From positions 168,756 through 232,755 of the forward strand of contig NZ_BMZP01000007.1 in the NCBI RefSeq assembly GCF_014652855.1: a stretch of DNA of 64,000 nucleotides, in the 5' to 3' direction. The DNA is from Novosphingobium pokkalii (GTDB taxonomy: Bacteria; Pseudomonadota; Alphaproteobacteria; Sphingomonadales; Sphingomonadaceae). Under the pieces are notes generated by a model. It made no database searches. It was not told the DNA's origin and was given only the letters and a program-made list of their open reading frames with translations. Positions 8,451 to 16,457 of the stretch are shown here, in pieces (position 1 is the stretch's first letter; every line of letters begins with the position of its first letter). The position numbers were made by a program, and so were the translations under genes.

Positions 8451-9938
8451 GTGTTCGACAGTCTTTCCGACCGGCTTGGCGGCGTATTCGACCGCCTGCG
8501 CGGGCGCGGCGCGCTTTCCGAAGACGACGTGCGTGGCGCCATGCGCGAAGTGCGCATTGCCCTACTGGAGGCCGACGTGGCCTTGCCGGTGGTGCGCCGC
8601 TTCGTCGATCGCGTCACCGAAGAGGCGGTGGGCCAGTCGGTCCTGAAGTCGGTCACGCCCGGCCAGCAGGTCGTCAAGATCGTCAATGATGCCCTGGTCG
8701 AAATGCTCGGCAGCGAGGCGGCCGATCTCGATCTGGCGGCCACTCCGCCGGTCGTGATCATGATGGTCGGCCTGCAGGGTTCGGGCAAGACCACCAGCAC
8801 GGCCAAGATCGGCAAGCTGATCAAGGAAAAGCGCGGCAAGAAGGTGATGATGGCGTCGCTCGACGTCAATCGCCCGGCCGCGCAGGAACAGCTCAAGGTT
8901 CTGGGCGAGCAGGCCGGCGTCGCCACGCTGCCGATCGTGCCGGGCCAGTCGCCGGTCGAAATCGCCACCCGCGCGCTCAATGCGGCCAAGCTCCAGGCCG
9001 TCGACGTGCTGCTGCTCGACACCGCCGGGCGTCTCCATGTCGACCAGGCGCTGATGGACGAGATGAAGGCGGTGGCCGCCATCTCGACGCCGCGCGAAAC
9101 CCTGCTCGTCGTCGACTCGCTGACCGGCCAGGACGCGGTCAACGTGGCGCAGGCCTTTGCCGGCGAAGTCGACCTGACCGGCGTTGTGCTGACCCGCATG
9201 GACGGCGACGCGCGCGGCGGTGCGGCGCTGTCGATGCGCGCCGTCACCGGCAAGCCGATCAAGTTTGCCGCCACGGGCGAAAAGCTGGATGCCATCGAGC
9301 AGTTCCAGCCCGAGCGCGTGGCCGGCCGCATTCTGGGCATGGGCGATATCGTCTCGATCGTCGAAAAGGCGGCCGCGACGATCAAGCAGGACGAAGCCGA
9401 AAAGCTCGCCGCGCGCATGGCCAAGGGCCAGTTCGACATGAACGACCTGCGCACCCAGTTGCAGCAGATGCAGCGCATGGGTGGCCTGGGCGCGCTCGCG
9501 GGCCTGATGCCGGGCATGAAGAAGGCCAAAGCGGCGATGGCCCAGTCCGGCATGGACGACAAGGTGCTGCTGCACATGGACGCGATCATCGGCTCGATGA
9601 CCGTCAAGGAGCGCGCCAAGCCCGAACTGCTCAACGCCAAGCGCAAGATCCGCGTGGCCAAGGGTTCCGGCACCACGGTGCAGGACGTCAACAAGCTTCT
9701 GAAGATGCACATGGAAATGGCCAAGGCCATGAAGCAGATCAAGAAGATGGGCGGCCTCAAGGGCCTGGGCGCGCTGTTCGGCAAGGGTGGCCTGGGTGCC
9801 GCCATGCCGGGGCTGGATCAGCAGGGCGGCGGTATGGGCGGCCTTGGTGGCTTGGGTGGCGGCGGCCTGGGTGGCCTGCCGGGCCTGGGCAGCGGCGGTC
9901 TGCCCTCCAACCTGGGCGATCTGCTCAAGAAGAAATGA
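8451..9938 (+). CDS. ffh: Signal recognition particle protein Ffh
   Basis: Ffh is the SRP GTPase that binds signal sequences and 4.5S RNA. The N domain starts with FDSLSDRLGGVFDRL, and the G domain has the P-loop GLQGSGKTT (107-115), DTAGRLHVD and TRMDGDARGG. The M domain carries GLGALAGLMPGMKK and the methionine-rich MHMEMAKAMKQIKKMGGLK, ending in a Gly-rich tail. The start is taken as GTG because GGAG lies 6 nt upstream and the protein then begins like other Ffh proteins; an ATG 12 nt upstream has no well-placed binding site. It leads the ribosomal/processing cluster that follows. Confidence 0.97.
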   Translation: MFDSLSDRLGGVFDRLRGRGALSEDDVRGAMREVRIALLEADVALPVVRRFVDRVTEEAVGQSVLKSVTPGQQVVKIVNDALVEMLGSEAADLDLAATPPVVIMMVGLQGSGKTTSTAKIGKLIKEKRGKKVMMASLDVNRPAAQEQLKVLGEQAGVATLPIVPGQSPVEIATRALNAAKLQAVDVLLLDTAGRLHVDQALMDEMKAVAAISTPRETLLVVDSLTGQDAVNVAQAFAGEVDLTGVVLTRMDGDARGGAALSMRAVTGKPIKFAATGEKLDAIEQFQPERVAGRILGMGDIVSIVEKAAATIKQDEAEKLAARMAKGQFDMNDLRTQLQQMQRMGGLGALAGLMPGMKKAKAAMAQSGMDDKVLLHMDAIIGSMTVKERAKPELLNAKRKIRVAKGSGTTVQDVNKLLKMHMEMAKAMKQIKKMGGLKGLGALFGKGGLGAAMPGLDQQGGGMGGLGGLGGGGLGGLPGLGSGGLPSNLGDLLKKK

Positions 9939-9976
9939 TTTTTCCGGTATTCTCAATTTAGTCGAAAGGTAGTCGA

Positions 9977-10363
9977 ATGTCTGTTTCTCTGCGTCTGTCG
10001 CGTGGCGGTTCCAAGAAGCGCCCCTATTACAAGATCGTCGCTTCCAACAGCCGCGCCCCGCGCGACGGCAAGTATCTGGAGCAGGTGGGCACCTACAACC
10101 CGCTGCTCGCCAAGGACGCCGAAGACCGCGTGCGCCTGGTCGAAGACCGCGTGCGTTACTGGCTCGGCGTTGGCGCCCAGCCGACCGACCGCGTTGCCCG
10201 CCTGCTCGACAAGGCCGGCATCAAGGAGCGCAAGCCCACCAACAACCCGCAGGCTGGCGAACCCGGCAAGAAGGCCAAGGAACGCGCCGAAGACAAGGCT
10301 GAAAAGGCCGCAGCCGCCGCTGCTGCTGCTGCCGAAGCGGCCGGCGAAACCGCCGAAGCCTGA
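9977..10363 (+). CDS. rpsP: 30S ribosomal protein S16 with long C-terminal extension
   Basis: The first 80 residues match S16 ([18 protein letters not shown] start, [27 protein letters not shown]). The protein is 128 residues against about 80-90 in E. coli; the extra C-terminus is an Ala/Lys/Glu-rich tail that looks helical or disordered. Such tails occur in alphaproteobacterial S16. It is 38 nt after ffh with an AAAGG binding site and is followed 15 nt later by rimM. Confidence 0.97.
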   Translation: MSVSLRLSRGGSKKRPYYKIVASNSRAPRDGKYLEQVGTYNPLLAKDAEDRVRLVEDRVRYWLGVGAQPTDRVARLLDKAGIKERKPTNNPQAGEPGKKAKERAEDKAEKAAAAAAAAAEAAGETAEA

Positions 10364-10378
10364 GGCCTGTAGAACGGC

Positions 10379-10867
10379 ATGACGCACGATCGTCCGGTTA
10401 CGCTGGCGGCCATCGCCGGCGCGCATGGCGTAACCGGCGAGGTGCGTCTCAAGCTGTTTGGCGAAGGCGTGGCGGCGTTGAAGGCCTACAAGGCGTTCAA
10501 CGGCGGCACCCTGACGCTGCAAAAACTGCGCGACGACGGCAAGGGCGGGGCGATTGCCCGCTTTGCCGAAGTCACCACGCGCAATGCCGCAGAAGCCCTG
10601 CGCAGCACGGCGCTGACCGTGCCGCGCTCGGCCCTGCCGCCGCTCGCCGAGGGCGAGTATTACCACGCCGACCTGATCGGCCTGCCCGCCCATTCCACCG
10701 ACGGCACCGTGCTCGGCACCTGCGTGGGCGTGGACAATTATGGTGCGGGCGACGTGCTCGATATCGAGCGACCCGACGGCAAGCGTTTCATGGTGCCGAT
10801 GCGCGCCGAAGCCGTGCCCGAGTGGGACGCGAGCCGCCTGGTGATTGACGCGCTTTACGCGGAATAG
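10379..10867 (+). CDS. rimM: 16S rRNA processing protein RimM
   Basis: RimM assists maturation of the 30S head and binds S19. The 162-residue protein shows the N-terminal ITGAHGVTGEVRLK-like start (AIAGAHGVTGEVRLKLF) and the PRC-barrel C-domain with EYYHADLIGL, GAGDVLDIE and FMVPMRAEAVPEWD. It normally precedes trmD directly; here a vapBC module is inserted between the two. The TAG stop overlaps the first base of the operator-like palindrome upstream of vapB. Confidence 0.96.
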   Translation: MTHDRPVTLAAIAGAHGVTGEVRLKLFGEGVAALKAYKAFNGGTLTLQKLRDDGKGGAIARFAEVTTRNAAEALRSTALTVPRSALPPLAEGEYYHADLIGLPAHSTDGTVLGTCVGVDNYGAGDVLDIERPDGKRFMVPMRAEAVPEWDASRLVIDALYAE

Positions 10868-10892
10868 TATATACCTCCGGGATATACGGAGG
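10867..10892 (+). promoter_or_regulatory. Candidate VapBC operator overlapping a hairpin that hides the vapB ribosome binding site
   Basis: Two overlapping inverted repeats lie in this interval. GTATAT (10867-10872) and ATATAC (10882-10887) form an operator-like dyad with a 9-nt spacer. CCTCCG (10874-10879) pairs with CGGAGG (10887-10892), leaving a 7-nt loop; CGGAGG is the vapB Shine-Dalgarno sequence, 5 nt before the ATG. The first dyad resembles GTATAT-type VapB operators of other bacteria. Binding and folding are inferred. Confidence 0.6.
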
Positions 10893-10897
10893 CTGCG

Positions 10898-11170
10898 ATG
10901 GCCGAGCAATTCACTGTCCGAAGTTTCAAGTCCGGCAATTCGGTGGCCCTGCGCCTGCCGAAGGGGCTTGGCATCGAGGCCGGGGAGGAACTGATCGTGG
11001 TTCCCCACGCCGACGGCAGCATGACGGCATGGCGCAAGGCGCTGTCGCGCGAGTCCTTCCTGCGGCTTTTCGGCAGCGTGTCCGAAGGCTTCATGGCGCA
11101 GGGGCGCGGCGATACCGACCAGGGCGACTATGACTGGCCCGAAACGCCGGACCATCCGGCAGCGGCCTGA
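10898..11170 (+). CDS. vapB: VapB-type antitoxin (AbrB/MazE-fold DNA-binding)
   Basis: This 90-residue protein starts with the swapped-hairpin AbrB pattern (FTVRSFKSGNSVALRLPKGL, then GIEAGEELIVV). The C-terminal half (from about residue 45) is likely the flexible toxin-binding arm, ending in an acidic region. Antitoxins of this class neutralise the adjacent PIN ribonuclease and repress their own promoter. The stop overlaps the vapC start by one base (TGATG), a typical translationally coupled pair. Confidence 0.9.
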   Translation: MAEQFTVRSFKSGNSVALRLPKGLGIEAGEELIVVPHADGSMTAWRKALSRESFLRLFGSVSEGFMAQGRGDTDQGDYDWPETPDHPAAA

Positions 11171-11556
11171 TGTACCTGCTCGACACCAACGCCTGCATCG
11201 ATTTTCTGGCCGGGCGCAGCGAACCACTCGCGGCGCGCATGGGTAAGCATTTCGGCAAGCTGTTCGTTTCCACGATATCGGTCGCCGAACTGATGGCCGG
11301 TATCCGCACCTCCACCGAACCTGAGCGGGATGCCAAGAAGATCGATATCTTCGTTGCCAGCTTGGAAACGCTCGATTTCGACCGTGCCTGTGCGCGTCGT
11401 TATGGCGACGTTGTGCGCGCCATCGGCGTTCGGCGGAAAAGCTTCGATCGCTTGATCGGCGTGCAGGCGCTGGAACGCGGTTTGACGCTGGTTACGCGCA
11501 ATGCGCGCGATTTTGCCGATGTGCCGGGGTTGAAGATCGAGAACTGGGCGGATTGA
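11170..11556 (+). CDS. vapC: VapC-type PIN-domain ribonuclease toxin
   Basis: This 128-residue single PIN domain has the expected acidic metal-binding residues: Asp5 in LLDTN, Glu40 in SVAELM, Asp93 in SFDRLI and Asp114 in ARDF. VapC toxins are site-specific endoribonucleases, commonly cutting initiator tRNA or 23S rRNA; the target here is unknown. The active site looks complete, so a functional toxin is expected. The gene ends 81 nt before trmD, and that gap is mostly filled by a palindromic repeat. Confidence 0.92.
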   Translation: MYLLDTNACIDFLAGRSEPLAARMGKHFGKLFVSTISVAELMAGIRTSTEPERDAKKIDIFVASLETLDFDRACARRYGDVVRAIGVRRKSFDRLIGVQALERGLTLVTRNARDFADVPGLKIENWAD

Positions 11557-11572
11557 AGCCCGGTTGCCAAGG

Positions 11573-11620
11573 CCCCTCCACCAGCCTGCGGCTGGTCCCC
11601 CTCCCCGTGTCGGGGAGGAT
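11573..11620. repeat. Palindromic repeat unit between vapC and trmD
   Basis: This 48-nt C-rich unit contains two small hairpins: ACCAGCC/GGCTGGT (11580-11596, 3-nt loop) and CCTCCCC/GGGGAGG (11600-11618). Its first 34 nt (11573-11606) are identical to 11902-11935 inside the trmD coding region. It ends just before the AGGA ribosome binding site of trmD (11626-11629). Similar C-rich palindromes are frequent in sphingomonad intergenic DNA; that remark is from general familiarity, not a search. Confidence 0.85.
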
Positions 11621-11637
11621 CGAGCAGGACTTTTTGC

Positions 11638-12540
11638 ATGACTTTCCACGCTGCCGTTCTCACGCTTTATCCCGAGATGTTTCCCGGGCCGCTGGGGGTG
11701 AGCCTGGCCGGGCGCGCGCTGGGGGAGGGCAAGTGGACGCTCGATCCCGTGCAGATCCGTGATTTTGCTGCCGACAAGCATCGCACGGTGGATGATACGC
11801 CCGCTGGCGGTGGGGCGGGCATGGTGCTGCGTGTGGATGTGCTGGCCAGAGCCATCGACTATGCGCGTGAGAGAATGGGGGAGAGGGTAGCGGCGGATGA
11901 CCCCCTCCACCAGCCTGCGGCTGGTCCCCCTCCCCCGATGGGGGAGGACCTTCTCGATCCTCCCCATGCAATGGGGAGGGGGACCGCCGCCGCAGGCGGT
12001 GGTGGAGGGGCCGAGGCCATTCCCGTCATCGCCATGACGCCCCGGGGCAAGCCCTTGACCCAGGCGCGGGTGCGCGAGCTGGCGGCGGGGCCGGGGGTAA
12101 TCGTTGTCTGCGGGCGGTTCGAGGGGTTTGACGAGCGCATTTTCGAAGGCCGCCAGGTGGAGGAAGTCTCGGTGGGAGACATCATCCTCTCGGGCGGCGA
12201 ATGCGCGGCGCTGATGCTGCTGGATGCTTGCATTCGCCTGCTTCCCGGCGTAATGGGCGCGGCTTCCAGTGGGCATGAAGAGTCGTTCGAAAACGGGCTG
12301 CTCGAATATCCCCACTATACCCGCCCCCAGGAATGGGAAGGGCGCATGATCCCGCAAGTGCTGCGATCGGGGGATCATGCGAAGATCGCGGAATGGCGGC
12401 AACGCCAGTCCGAGGATGACACACGGTTACGCAGGCCGGACCTTTGGGAGCGCCACGTCGGCGCTCGGGCCCAGTCTGCCTCTGGCGCGCGGCAAAAAAG
12501 TGCAGGACGTTTGAAAAATGAACCTGATTCAGCAGCTTGA
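11638..12540 (+). CDS. trmD: tRNA (guanine37-N1)-methyltransferase TrmD carrying a repeat-derived insertion
   Basis: TrmD makes m1G37 in tRNAs reading CNN/GGG-type codons and prevents +1 frameshifting; it is normally essential. The SPOUT fold is recognisable on both sides of an insert: [33 protein letters not shown] and [11 protein letters not shown] come before; [34 protein letters not shown] and [10 protein letters not shown] follow. Between them, about residues 78-126 have no TrmD counterpart, and residues 89-125 are encoded by a palindromic DNA element. The frame is unbroken at 300 residues against about 230-255 usually. The 3' end overlaps rplS by 23 nt. Confidence 0.95.
   Translation: MTFHAAVLTLYPEMFPGPLGVSLAGRALGEGKWTLDPVQIRDFAADKHRTVDDTPAGGGAGMVLRVDVLARAIDYARERMGERVAADDPLHQPAAGPPPPMGEDLLDPPHAMGRGTAAAGGGGGAEAIPVIAMTPRGKPLTQARVRELAAGPGVIVVCGRFEGFDERIFEGRQVEEVSVGDIILSGGECAALMLLDACIRLLPGVMGAASSGHEESFENGLLEYPHYTRPQEWEGRMIPQVLRSGDHAKIAEWRQRQSEDDTRLRRPDLWERHVGARAQSASGARQKSAGRLKNEPDSAA
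11902..12010. repeat. Head-to-head palindromic repeat inside the trmD reading frame
   Basis: Two copies of a ~50-nt C-rich unit face each other. The left arm starts CCCCTCCACCA and carries a GCCTGCGGC hairpin tip, then CCCCCTCCCC. The right arm is its near inverse, ending TGGTGGAGGGG, with a slightly longer GC tip (CCGCCGCCGCAGGCGG). The left arm shares 34 identical nt with the unit at 11573. The element is read through in frame with no stop and gives a Pro-, Gly- and Ala-rich segment. Duplicated ends (target-site repeats) are not obvious. Confidence 0.9.
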
Positions 12541-12898
12541 AGCTGAAGCCATCGCCGAATTCAAGGCGAAGAAGTCCATTCCCGAATTCCGCGCCGGCGA
12601 TACCGTCCGCGTGGGCGTGCGCGTTGTCGAAGGCGACCGCACCCGCGTTCAGGCTTACGAAGGCGTGGTGATCGCGCGTTCGAACCGTGGCCTGGGCTCG
12701 AACTTCACCGTCCGCAAGATCTCGTTCGGCGAAGGCGTGGAACGCGTGTTCCCGCTCTACTCGCCCAACATCGATTCGATTACCGTCGTCCGTCGGGGCG
12801 TGGTGCGTCGTGCGAAGCTGTACTATCTTCGCGGCCGCACCGGCAAAAGCGCCCGTATTGCCGAGCGCCGTGACACGCGCCCTGGCCAGGAAGGCTGA
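12518..12898 (+). CDS. rplS: 50S ribosomal protein L19
   Basis: L19 sits at the 30S-50S interface. The 126-residue protein matches the family throughout: [59 protein letters not shown] and [18 protein letters not shown]. The start overlaps the trmD 3' end by 23 nt, implying translational coupling. A strong terminator follows, closing the ffh-rplS cluster. Confidence 0.97.
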   Translation: MNLIQQLEAEAIAEFKAKKSIPEFRAGDTVRVGVRVVEGDRTRVQAYEGVVIARSNRGLGSNFTVRKISFGEGVERVFPLYSPNIDSITVVRRGVVRRAKLYYLRGRTGKSARIAERRDTRPGQEG

Positions 12899-12932
12899 GA
12901 AGCCACCGCTTCGACACGGAAAAGACCGTGAA

Positions 12933-12969
12933 AAGGGCGTCCTGGTATATCCGCCAGGGCGCCCTTTTT
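12933..12969 (+). terminator. Rho-independent terminator after rplS
   Basis: AGGGCGTCCTGG pairs with CCAGGGCGCCCT across a short AT-rich loop, with one G-T wobble, followed by a run of five T. It closes the ribosomal cluster and argues against a start for the next gene before 12970. Confidence 0.85.
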
Positions 12970-12993
12970 GCTTATTGGGACCTATCCCTTGCC

Positions 12994-15252
12994 ATGCGTT
13001 TTCGCTCTGCCCTGCTTGCTACGGCGCTGCTTTGCGCCCCTGCCTTCGTTCATGCCGCGTCATCTGGAACCGCAACGGTGAGTGCGCCCGCCCAGCCGGG
13101 GAGGCTCACGCTCGAGCGCGTCTTTGCCAGCCCTTCGCTCAACGGGCCAAGCCCGCGCGGCGTGCAGGTCTCGCCCGATGGGCGCTATCTCACTCTGCTC
13201 AAGAACCGCGCCGACGATCGCGAGCGGTTCGACCTGTGGGGGTTCGATCGCAAGAGTGGCAAGTGGTCGATGCTGGTCGATTCGCTCAAGCTCTCGTCGG
13301 GCCGCGTGCTGAGCGAGGCGGAGAAGATGCAGCGCGAGCGCCAGCGTATCGGCGATCTCAAGGGCATCGTCAGCTACGACTGGGCGAGCGACAGCAAGAC
13401 CGTGCTGGTGCCGTTGGATGGCGACCTGCTGCTGGCCGGGCTTGACGGCACGGTGCGCAAGATTGCCGGCACCACCGGCGACGAGTTGAACCCGCGCCTG
13501 GGGCCGCAGGGCGATCTGCTGGCTTTCGTGCGCGATCGCCGGCTGTGGGTCGTGCCCGCCAATGGCAAAGCCGCGCCGCGCGCGATCACGCCCGAGGAAA
13601 GCGCTGCAACGATCCACTGGGGCGAAGCCGAATTCGTGGCGCAGGAAGAACTGGCGCGGATGAGCGGATTCTGGTGGGCGCCCGATGAAAAGCGCCTGGC
13701 CGTGGAGCGGTTCGACGAAGCCGCCGTGGGTGTGGTGACGCGCGCGGCGATCGGCGCGGATGGCACGCGCACGTATGACCAGCGCTATCCGGCCGCCGGC
13801 GGGGCCAATGCCGATGTCTCGCTGTGGCTGATGGACGCCGATGGCGGTCACCGGGTGCAGGTAGACCTCGGGGCGGACAAGGATATCTACCTCGGCCGGG
13901 TGGACTGGGCGCATGACGGCAAGACCGTCTATGTGCAGCGCCTGAACCGCGCTCAGACGCGGCTGGACATGCTGGCCGTGGACCCGGCGACGGGCGCCGC
14001 GCGCGTGCTGTTCACCGAACAGGCCCGCGACAAGAGCTGGATCAACCTGTCGAGCAACTATCGCTTCCTCGATGACGGCAGCCTGATCTGGTGGTCGGAA
14101 CGCGATGGTTTCGGCCACCTCTATCGCTTCAAGAATGGCCAGTGGCAGCAGTTGACCAAGGGCGACTGGGTGGTGACCGACCTGGTTGGCGTGGACCAGA
14201 AGGCCGGCCGCGTGGTCTTTGCCGGCACGAAGGACGATGTGCTGGCGGGCCAAGTCTATGCCCTGTCGCTCAAGGCGCCCGAGAAGATCGAGCGGCTGAC
14301 CGACCTGGGCTTTGACAACAAGGCGAGCATGGACGGCAAGGGCCAGACCCTGATCGTGACGCGCAGCGCCGATGCGCAGCCGCCGCAATCCTACCTGGCC
14401 GATGCCACGGGCAAGCGCCTGGCCTGGATCGAGGAAAACAAGGTGGACGCGGGCCACCCCTATGCACCTTATCTAGCGGCGCATCGGCCGGCCACCTTCG
14501 GCACGATTCCCGCTGCCGACGGCACGCCGCTGCACTACATGATGATCACCCCGCCGATGGAGCCGGGCAAGCGCTATCCGGTGTTCACCTATCACTATGG
14601 CGGCCCGACCGCGAACGTGGTGCACGAGGGCTGGCAGGGCGCGCTGGCCCAGGCGATCGTGGCCAAGGGCTATATCTATTTCGCGCTGGACAATCGCGGC
14701 TCGGAACACCGCGGCGTCGATTTCGCCAGCAAGATCTGGCACGCGATGGGCACGGTGGAAGTGGAAGACCAGCTTGCCGGGGCGCAGTGGCTGAAAAGCC
14801 AGCCCTATGTCGATCCCAAGCGGGTGAGCACGTTCGGCTGGTCCTATGGCGGCTACATGACGGTCAAGATGCTCGAAGCCCATCCGGGCGTCTGGGCGGC
14901 GGGCATTGCCGTGGCCCCGGTGACCAAGTGGGAGCTTTACGATACCGCCTATACCGAGCGCTATCTGGGTAACCCCAAGCAGGTGCCCGAGGTCTACAAG
15001 GCGGCCGGCGCGCTGGAGCGGACGGGGCAGATCCGCGATCCGCTGCTGCTGGTGCACGGCATGGCCGACGACAACGTGGTGTTCGAGAACAGCTCTGCCC
15101 TGATCGCCAAGATGCAGGGCGAAGCAGTGCCGTTCGAGATGATGCTCTATCCCGGCTACACCCACCGCATCAGCGGCCCCAAGGTGAGCCAGCATCTCTA
15201 TGAAACGATGTTCCGCTTCCTCGATCGCAACGGGGCGGGCAGCGGGAAATAA
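12994..15252 (+). CDS. Secreted dipeptidyl peptidase IV-type serine peptidase (S9B)
   Basis: This 752-residue protein begins with a signal peptide (MRFRSALLATALLCAPAFVHA), so it should be periplasmic. A beta-propeller region is followed by an alpha/beta-hydrolase domain with Ser617 in GWSYGGYM, Asp692 in GMADDNV and His724 in YTHR, the S9 triad. The VAQEEL segment corresponds to the Glu-Glu motif that holds the substrate N-terminus in DPP IV. DPP IV enzymes remove X-Pro/X-Ala dipeptides. The start was chosen after the rplS terminator because of the signal peptide; an upstream in-frame ATG lies in the terminator. Confidence 0.93.
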   Translation: MRFRSALLATALLCAPAFVHAASSGTATVSAPAQPGRLTLERVFASPSLNGPSPRGVQVSPDGRYLTLLKNRADDRERFDLWGFDRKSGKWSMLVDSLKLSSGRVLSEAEKMQRERQRIGDLKGIVSYDWASDSKTVLVPLDGDLLLAGLDGTVRKIAGTTGDELNPRLGPQGDLLAFVRDRRLWVVPANGKAAPRAITPEESAATIHWGEAEFVAQEELARMSGFWWAPDEKRLAVERFDEAAVGVVTRAAIGADGTRTYDQRYPAAGGANADVSLWLMDADGGHRVQVDLGADKDIYLGRVDWAHDGKTVYVQRLNRAQTRLDMLAVDPATGAARVLFTEQARDKSWINLSSNYRFLDDGSLIWWSERDGFGHLYRFKNGQWQQLTKGDWVVTDLVGVDQKAGRVVFAGTKDDVLAGQVYALSLKAPEKIERLTDLGFDNKASMDGKGQTLIVTRSADAQPPQSYLADATGKRLAWIEENKVDAGHPYAPYLAAHRPATFGTIPAADGTPLHYMMITPPMEPGKRYPVFTYHYGGPTANVVHEGWQGALAQAIVAKGYIYFALDNRGSEHRGVDFASKIWHAMGTVEVEDQLAGAQWLKSQPYVDPKRVSTFGWSYGGYMTVKMLEAHPGVWAAGIAVAPVTKWELYDTAYTERYLGNPKQVPEVYKAAGALERTGQIRDPLLLVHGMADDNVVFENSSALIAKMQGEAVPFEMMLYPGYTHRISGPKVSQHLYETMFRFLDRNGAGSGK

Positions 15253-15261
15253 GACGTTTGA

Positions 15262-15301
15262 GGGGCACAAGCCCCTTTCACTTGGCTGGTTGGAACCAGC
15301 C
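15262..15301 (+). terminator. Hairpin pair after the S9B peptidase gene
   Basis: AGGGGC and GCCCCTTT (15261-15278) form a short stem followed by TTT and could terminate the peptidase transcript. A second near-perfect palindrome, GGCTGGTTGGAACCAGCC (15284-15301), follows directly. Both lie between the stop codon and asd. Confidence 0.5.
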
Positions 15302-15350
15302 GCTAAGGAACGGGCGCGCGCAAGGCGCCCGCAAGGGAGTGTAAGTTACC

Positions 15351-16376
15351 ATGGGTTATCGGGTTGTAGTGGTGGGTGCGACGGGCAATGTCGGCCGCGA
15401 GATGCTCAACATCCTGGCCGAGCGCGAATTCCCGATCGACGAGATCGCGGTGCTGGCGTCCTCGCGCTCGCAGGGCAGCGAGATCGACTTCGGCGAAACG
15501 GGCAAGAAGCTGAAAGTCCAGAACGTCGAGCATTTCGACTTCACGGGCTGGGACATCGCGCTGTTTGCCGCCGGTTCCGCGCCGACCAAGATCTATGCGC
15601 CCAAGGCCGCGTCGCAGGGCTGCGTGGTGATCGACAACTCGTCGCTCTATCGCATGGACCCCGATGTTCCGCTGATCGTGCCCGAAGTGAACCCGGACGC
15701 CATCGACGGCTATACCGCGCGCAACATCATCGCCAATCCCAACTGCTCCACCGCGCAGATGGTCGTGGCGCTCAAGCCGCTGCACGACAAGGCCAAGATC
15801 AAGCGCGTGGTCGTGGCCACCTACCAGTCGGTGTCGGGCGCCGGCAAGGAAGGCATGGACGAACTGTTCGAGCAGAGCCGCGCGATCTTCGTGGGTGACC
15901 AGGTGGAGCCCAAGAAGTTCACCAAGCAGATCGCGTTCAACGTGATCCCGCATATCGACACGTTCCTGGACGACGGCTCGACCAAGGAAGAGTGGAAGAT
16001 GGTGGCCGAAACCAAGAAGATCCTCGATCCCAAGGTCAAGGTCACGGCCACGTGCGTGCGTGTGCCGGTGTTCATCGGCCACTCCGAAGCGATCAACCTG
16101 GAATTCGAGAACGAAATCTCGGCGGCCGAGGCCCAGGACGTGTTGCGCGAAGCGCCCGGCGTGATGCTGGTCGATAAGCGCGAGAACGGTGGCTATGTCA
16201 CCCCGGTGGAATGCGTGGGCGACTATGCCACCTACGTTTCGCGCGTGCGCGAGGATTCGACCGTGGACAACGGCCTGTCGCTGTGGTGCGTGTCGGACAA
16301 CCTGCGCAAGGGCGCCGCGCTGAATGCCGTGCAGATTGCCGAGCTGCTGGGCCGCCGCCACCTGAAGAAGGGCTGA
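15351..16376 (+). CDS. asd: Aspartate-semialdehyde dehydrogenase
   Basis: Asd makes aspartate semialdehyde from aspartyl phosphate, the branch point to lysine/diaminopimelate, methionine and threonine. The 341-residue protein has the NADP-binding VVGATGNVGREML at the N-terminus, active-site Cys132 in NPNCSTAQ, and a conserved His in VPVFIGHSE. The length is normal. It stands alone between the upstream hairpins and a strong downstream terminator. Confidence 0.97.
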   Translation: MGYRVVVVGATGNVGREMLNILAEREFPIDEIAVLASSRSQGSEIDFGETGKKLKVQNVEHFDFTGWDIALFAAGSAPTKIYAPKAASQGCVVIDNSSLYRMDPDVPLIVPEVNPDAIDGYTARNIIANPNCSTAQMVVALKPLHDKAKIKRVVVATYQSVSGAGKEGMDELFEQSRAIFVGDQVEPKKFTKQIAFNVIPHIDTFLDDGSTKEEWKMVAETKKILDPKVKVTATCVRVPVFIGHSEAINLEFENEISAAEAQDVLREAPGVMLVDKRENGGYVTPVECVGDYATYVSRVREDSTVDNGLSLWCVSDNLRKGAALNAVQIAELLGRRHLKKG

Positions 16377-16407
16377 TTGCGGCCCGCCAGCCTGGCGTCA
16401 TGAAAAT

Positions 16408-16443
16408 GGCCCCGGTATCCAGCGCGGATACCGGGGCCTTTTT
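16408..16443. terminator. Strong terminator between asd and the DUF4398 gene
   Basis: A perfect 13-bp stem (GGCCCCGGTATCC / GGATACCGGGGCC) with a 5-nt loop is followed by TTTTT on the plus strand. It lies between convergent genes and may also serve the minus-strand gene, although the minus-strand T run is short (preceded by AAAA on plus). Confidence 0.9.
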
Positions 16444-16457
16444 GCATGTGCGTCGGC

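Noticed and set aside
8411..9956. Two 464-codon minus-strand frames opposite ffh.
   Set aside because: They are mirror frames of a highly conserved gene and lack any recognisable domain or binding site.
11573..12010. Repeats near trmD as a CRISPR array.
   Set aside because: There are only one single and one inverted pair, with no regular spacers and no cas genes.
11638..12540. trmD as a pseudogene broken by the repeat.
   Set aside because: The frame is continuous and all SPOUT motifs are present before and after the insert.
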